A stretch of 64,000 nt of DNA. Origin: Croceicoccus gelatinilyticus. GTDB lineage: Bacteria > Pseudomonadota > Alphaproteobacteria > Sphingomonadales > Sphingomonadaceae. The position numbers and the translations under genes are program-made. The notes below the pieces were generated by a model, which worked only from the letters and a program-made list of their open reading frames with translations, did no database searches and was not told where the DNA came from. This document shows positions 60,028 to 64,000 of this stretch, in pieces (the stretch's first letter is position 1; the number at the start of each line of letters is the position of its first letter). The DNA is taken from contig NZ_JAHCBF010000001.1 in the NCBI RefSeq assembly GCF_018398395.1, positions 186,001-250,000 on the forward strand, in the 5' to 3' direction.

Positions 60028-62436
60028 GTGGATTTCGCAAGGCTGAAGGACTCGCGAAGCAAGGCGCTACCCGATTGGGCGCTGATCGGCCTCGCGGTGC
60101 TTGCTTCGGTTGTCGCGATCCAGATCGTAGCCGGTCTCTGGCAATTGACCGTTGCCTATGCCGGCGCACTACTAGTTTTCGCGGTCGCGCTTCACAATCT
60201 GACCCGCCGGATGCCGCAGGAAGTGGAAGCGACGCTCGCCCCGCCGGACTGGTCGGTCACGGTCGCCGCGATCGAGCGGCCAGATGTGGCTACTGTCATT
60301 ACAGAGCGTTCTGGACGCGTCGTCTGCGCAAACGGTCGCTACGGCGAATGGTTCGGGTTCTACAATACACCGCCCGAACTCGCGTTGGACGAGGATTCGC
60401 AGGAAACCCTTCGTGAGGCCGAGCGTGAGGCATGGCGTTCGGGCGAGGCCACTGTCGGTCCGCTTGTCGGCACCAGCGGGCGCTGGCACGCGGTATTGCG
60501 CCGGGCTGGGCGCGGGCAGAACCACCTCGTATGGGAACTGGCGCCGGTTGAAATGGTCGACCTTGGCGCGCGTGTTGTGCGCCAGCTGGATGACAAGCTT
60601 GGCCGCGCGCTTGGTATTGCGGGCATTCAGGCCGTTGCCGTCAGCGCGAAGGGCGAAATCCTCGGTTCGAACGGAGAGTTTGCACGGCGCGCGGCAAGCG
60701 AAATCCCGGCCAACCTCGTCGGGCGGGAGTTCGTCGAATACCTGACCGCCGACGAATACGACCGCATCTATTACGCGCGCGAAGGTACGAGCGGTGAGGA
60801 CTTGCGCCTCGTTCACATGCCGATCAGTGACCCCGACGTGATCGCGGGCGGGGAAGGGCAGCCGCCGGTGCTGTTCCTCATCCTCGAAGGTGGCCTTCAC
60901 GCGGGCAACGCGGCCGCCTTGCCCGAGATCGAGAGCTTGCTGGCCCTGCTTCCCCTTGGGCTTGCGATGACAGATCGCGACGGGCGTTTCCTCTTCGCGA
61001 ACAAGGCTTTCCGCCGTGCCGCTGGTCTCGAAGTGCTGGGCGAAATTCCGCCGTTCCCGTCCGATCTCGTCGTGCGTGAAGACAAGGGCGCGCTTGCAGA
61101 TTCGATCCGTCGCCATGCGGCCGGAACGCCCAGTTCGGGGGCCATGCCGATCCGCCTGCATGCGAGCCCCGAAGAGCCGGTAACGCTCAGCCTTGCTGGT
61201 GTGCGCGGGCTTGGCGATGCGGCGGTTCTGCTCAGCCTCAAGGACACGACCGAGGAAACGCGCCTCAAGCGCCAGGTCGCGCAGGCAACGAAGATGCAGG
61301 CCGTGGGTCAGTTGGCCGGCGGCGTCGCGCATGACTTCAACAATGTGCTCACCGCGATCATCGGTTATTGCGATCTCATGCTGCTGCGCCACGCGCCGGG
61401 TGACAGCGATTACGACGATATTCAGCAGATCAAGGCGAACTCTAACCGTGCGGCCTCGCTGACGCGTCAGCTGCTGGCGTTTTCACGCCAGCAGACGCTG
61501 CGGCCCCAGGTGCTACAGCTGCCCGACGTCATCTCAGAGGTTTCGGCGCTCTTGAAGCGGCTCATCGGCGAGAAGATCAAGCTGGAGGTCAAGCACGACC
61601 GGGCTTTGGGCGCTGTCCGCGCCGATCCGAGCCAGCTTGAGCAGGTGATCGTCAATCTCGCGGTCAACGCGCGTGACGCCATGCTCAGCAAGGGTGAGGC
61701 GGGCACGTTGACGATCTCGACCCAGAAGATCACCCCGCGCGAAGTCCGCGCGCTGAAGAATGAAATCCTGCCTCCGGGCAATTACACCGCGCTGATCGTG
61801 GAGGACACGGGCGAGGGAATCTCGACCGACAAGCTCGGCAAGATTTTCGAGCCGTTCTACACGACCAAGGAAACCGGCAAGGGAACGGGTCTCGGGCTGT
61901 CGACCGTGTACGGCATCGTCAAGCAGTCAGACGGCTTCATCTTCTGCGACAGCGAACCGGGCGAGGGTGCGCGCTTCAGCGTCTACCTGCCGGTCCACGT
62001 TCAGATGGCGGGCGAAGTCGTGGCCGAGCCGAAAAAGGAGCCTGAGCCGCGCGCTGCCTTTGGCGGCACGGGACGGATCCTGCTGGTCGAAGATGAGGAC
62101 ACCGTCCGCGCCGTCGCAGAGCGCGCGTTGGTGCGACAGGGCTACAAGGTCACGGTTGCGTCGGATGGCGAGGAAGGGCTGGAGATCGTGCGCGCGGGGG
62201 CGGATTTCGACCTCGTCATTTCGGACGTCGTGATGCCAACGATGGATGGCCCTGCCATGGCGAGGGAGATTCGCAAGCTGAAACCGGACCTGCCCGTCCT
62301 GTTCATGTCGGGCTATGCCGAGGAACAGCTGCGCCGCGAAATCGACATCGCCTCCATGTATTTCCTGCCAAAGCCTTTTTCTGTCGCACAGATCGGGGAA
62401 AAGGTAGTTTCGGTGCTGGGCGCGACGCGCGAATAG
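60028..62436 (+). CDS. cckA: CckA-type hybrid histidine kinase
   Basis: 802 aa, GTG start. Two N-terminal TM segments (residues about 15-57), PAS-like sensor regions, then a DHp domain with the phospho-acceptor His435 in GGVAHDFNNVLTAIIGYCDLM. An HATPase domain (NLAVNARDAM, EDTGEGIS, GTGLGLSTVYGIV) and a C-terminal receiver with Asp733 in LVISDVVMPTMDG follow. CckA feeds the ChpT-CtrA cell-cycle phosphorelay in alphaproteobacteria. Confidence 0.92.
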   Translation: MDFARLKDSRSKALPDWALIGLAVLASVVAIQIVAGLWQLTVAYAGALLVFAVALHNLTRRMPQEVEATLAPPDWSVTVAAIERPDVATVITERSGRVVCANGRYGEWFGFYNTPPELALDEDSQETLREAEREAWRSGEATVGPLVGTSGRWHAVLRRAGRGQNHLVWELAPVEMVDLGARVVRQLDDKLGRALGIAGIQAVAVSAKGEILGSNGEFARRAASEIPANLVGREFVEYLTADEYDRIYYAREGTSGEDLRLVHMPISDPDVIAGGEGQPPVLFLILEGGLHAGNAAALPEIESLLALLPLGLAMTDRDGRFLFANKAFRRAAGLEVLGEIPPFPSDLVVREDKGALADSIRRHAAGTPSSGAMPIRLHASPEEPVTLSLAGVRGLGDAAVLLSLKDTTEETRLKRQVAQATKMQAVGQLAGGVAHDFNNVLTAIIGYCDLMLLRHAPGDSDYDDIQQIKANSNRAASLTRQLLAFSRQQTLRPQVLQLPDVISEVSALLKRLIGEKIKLEVKHDRALGAVRADPSQLEQVIVNLAVNARDAMLSKGEAGTLTISTQKITPREVRALKNEILPPGNYTALIVEDTGEGISTDKLGKIFEPFYTTKETGKGTGLGLSTVYGIVKQSDGFIFCDSEPGEGARFSVYLPVHVQMAGEVVAEPKKEPEPRAAFGGTGRILLVEDEDTVRAVAERALVRQGYKVTVASDGEEGLEIVRAGADFDLVISDVVMPTMDGPAMAREIRKLKPDLPVLFMSGYAEEQLRREIDIASMYFLPKPFSVAQIGEKVVSVLGATRE

Positions 62437-62466
62437 ACCTATCTCTGACCTTGCCTTCCGCGGCTT

Positions 62467-62496
62467 GTTCGCGGAAAGTTCGTTCCCCTCTTGTTC
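62467..62496 (+). promoter_or_regulatory. Two abutting LexA (SOS) boxes upstream of recA
   Basis: GTTC-N7-GTTC at 62467-62481 is directly followed by a second GTTC-N7-GTTC at 62482-62496, both of the alphaproteobacterial LexA direct-repeat type. The last half-site overlaps a TTGTTC -35-like hexamer (62491-62496). A partial -10 (TACATG, 62514-62519) lies 17 bp on. The arrangement suggests cooperative LexA repression of recA. Confidence 0.85.
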
Positions 62497-62573
62497 CATG
62501 AGAACAAATGGGATACATGACTGTCATTGCCGATCACCCGATCGGGGGCAATCATGATGTGGAGGCCGGAACG

Positions 62574-63632
62574 ATGGCAGCAAATCTGAAGCTGGTGGAC
62601 AAGGAAAACAACGTGGATCGGCAAAAGGCGCTCGACGCCGCCCTGGCCCAGATCGATCGGGCATTCGGCAAGGGTTCGGCTATGAAGCTGGGCTCGAAGG
62701 AAGCGATGAACGTGGAGGCTATCTCCACCGGTTCGCTCGGTCTCGACATCGCGCTCGGCGTGGGCGGTCTGCCCAAGGGCCGCGTGATCGAGGTTTACGG
62801 CCCCGAAAGCTCCGGCAAGACGACGCTCGCCCTGCACGTCATTGCAGAGGCGCAGAAGAACGGCGGCACGGCGGCTTTCGTCGACGCGGAGCACGCGCTC
62901 GACCCGGTCTATGCCAAGAAGCTGGGCGTCGACATCGACGAACTGATTGTCTCGCAGCCGGATACCGGTGAACAGGCGCTGGAAATCACCGACACGCTGG
63001 TCCGCTCGAACGCGATCGACGTGCTTGTGGTCGATTCGGTCGCCGCTCTCGTCCCCCGCGCCGAGATCGAGGGCGAGATGGGCGACAGCCACGTCGGCCT
63101 GCAGGCCCGTCTGATGAGTCAGTCGCTGCGCAAGCTGACTGGTTCGATCAACCGTTCGAAGTGCATGGTGATCTTCATCAACCAGCTGCGCATGAAGATC
63201 GGCGTGATGTACGGTAACCCGGAAACGACCACGGGCGGCAACGCTCTCAAGTTCTACGCCTCGGTCCGCCTCGACATCCGTCGTACCGGCCAGATCAAGG
63301 ACCGCGACGAAGTCGTCGGCAACGCGACCCGCGTTAAGGTCGTGAAGAACAAGGTCGCACCGCCGTTCAAGCAGGTCGAATTCGACATCATGTACGGCGA
63401 AGGCATCTCCAAGATCGGTGAAATCCTCGATCTGGGCGTGAAGGCCGGCATCGTGGAGAAGTCGGGCGCCTGGTTCAGCTACGATTCGATCCGCATCGGT
63501 CAGGGACGCGAGAATGCTAAGAACTTCCTCAAGGAAAATCCGGAAGTTTGCGAACGTCTCGAAAACGCGATCCGCGGCAAGACTGATGAGGTCGCTGAAG
63601 AGATGATGGTCGGACCTGGCGAAGACGACTGA
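62574..63632 (+). CDS. recA: DNA recombination and SOS protein RecA
   Basis: 352 aa from the ATG at 62574, which has GGAGG 8 nt upstream. An in-frame ATG at 62508 lies before or at the likely transcription start and is rejected. Walker A GPESSGKT is at 76-83, Walker B around [11 protein letters not shown], and DNA-binding loops L1 ([18 protein letters not shown]) and L2 ([30 protein letters not shown]). The acidic C-terminus is typical. Followed by a terminator and alaS. Confidence 0.98.
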   Translation: MAANLKLVDKENNVDRQKALDAALAQIDRAFGKGSAMKLGSKEAMNVEAISTGSLGLDIALGVGGLPKGRVIEVYGPESSGKTTLALHVIAEAQKNGGTAAFVDAEHALDPVYAKKLGVDIDELIVSQPDTGEQALEITDTLVRSNAIDVLVVDSVAALVPRAEIEGEMGDSHVGLQARLMSQSLRKLTGSINRSKCMVIFINQLRMKIGVMYGNPETTTGGNALKFYASVRLDIRRTGQIKDRDEVVGNATRVKVVKNKVAPPFKQVEFDIMYGEGISKIGEILDLGVKAGIVEKSGAWFSYDSIRIGQGRENAKNFLKENPEVCERLENAIRGKTDEVAEEMMVGPGEDD

Positions 63633-63658
63633 TCTTTCGATAGGTTTGTGCCTTGAAG

Positions 63659-63692
63659 GGGCGGACACGGCACAGGCCGCGTCCGCCCTTTT
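63659..63692 (+). terminator. Terminator after recA
   Basis: GGGCGGAC (63659-63666) pairs with GTCCGCCC (63681-63688). After one mismatch an inner CGGC/GCCG stem closes on ACAG, and TTTT follows. Confidence 0.8.
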
Positions 63693-63755
63693 CATATTCT
63701 GGCCTGATCGAGTTATCGCTTGATCGAGCGGGGCGATCTTCGTGACGGGGAATAG

Positions 63756-64000
<245 letters not shown>

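Noticed and set aside
62508-62573. Upstream in-frame ATG for recA
   Set aside because: Lies at or before the likely transcription start set by the SOS boxes and -10, and the family start with GGAGG is at 62574.

Overview
The window reads as the chromosome of a high-GC alphaproteobacterium. It is most likely a member of the Sphingomonadales, perhaps close to Erythrobacteraceae. That placement is inferred from four things: the protein sequences, LexA boxes of the alphaproteobacterial direct-repeat type (GTTC-N7-GTTC), a CckA-type cell-cycle hybrid kinase, and Arg88 in ribosomal protein S12. No rRNA, tRNA, IS element or CRISPR array was recognised.

Layout. (1) 1-978: an AT-rich accessory pair. 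It holds the C-terminal part of a probable P-loop GTPase, cut by the window edge, translationally coupled to a two-TM membrane protein. (2) 1377-22112: the str, S10, spc and alpha ribosomal superoperon on the + strand (rpsL-rpsG-fusA-tuf-rpsJ through secY-adk, then rpsM-rpsK-rpoA-rplQ). A secreted SRPBCC protein is inserted between adk and rpsM, and several intergenic hairpins probably adjust expression along the run. (3) 22314-25166: two tandem paralogous secreted proteins of unknown function, a TRIC-family channel and a PepSY-type membrane protein. (4) 25229-33844, minus strand: a TCA-cycle block transcribed mdh, two small secreted unknowns, sucD, sucA, odhB, lpdA. No sucC lies in its usual place beside sucD. 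(5) 34087-38841: a cobalamin riboswitch followed by a B12 uptake operon btuB-btuF-btuC-btuD. (6) 38873-44639: a small secreted protein, thpR, SOS-controlled uvrA, a CHRD protein, and two small proteins with identical cysteine spacing. (7) 44655-49888, minus strand: rlpA, argG, a MATE exporter and cfa. A 785-bp stretch with three DnaA-box-like sequences separates rlpA from argG. (8) 49946-53679: a FolM-like reductase, a glycine-zipper protein, an azoreductase divergent from an HxlR regulator, and rlmN. (9) 53950-64000: an outer-membrane beta-barrel, an IalB-like secreted protein, a Gre factor, a lytic transglycosylase, dapA, smpB, a DUF2062 protein, cckA, recA under two abutting SOS boxes, and the start of alaS.

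Most of the window is housekeeping DNA. The less ordinary signals are the truncated GTPase/membrane pair, the natural S12 Arg88, the Arg/Gly-rich S5 extension, the paired C-x17-C-x-C-x29-C proteins, the secreted unknowns inside the TCA operon, the tandem recA SOS boxes, and the DnaA-box cluster in the rlpA-argG gap.
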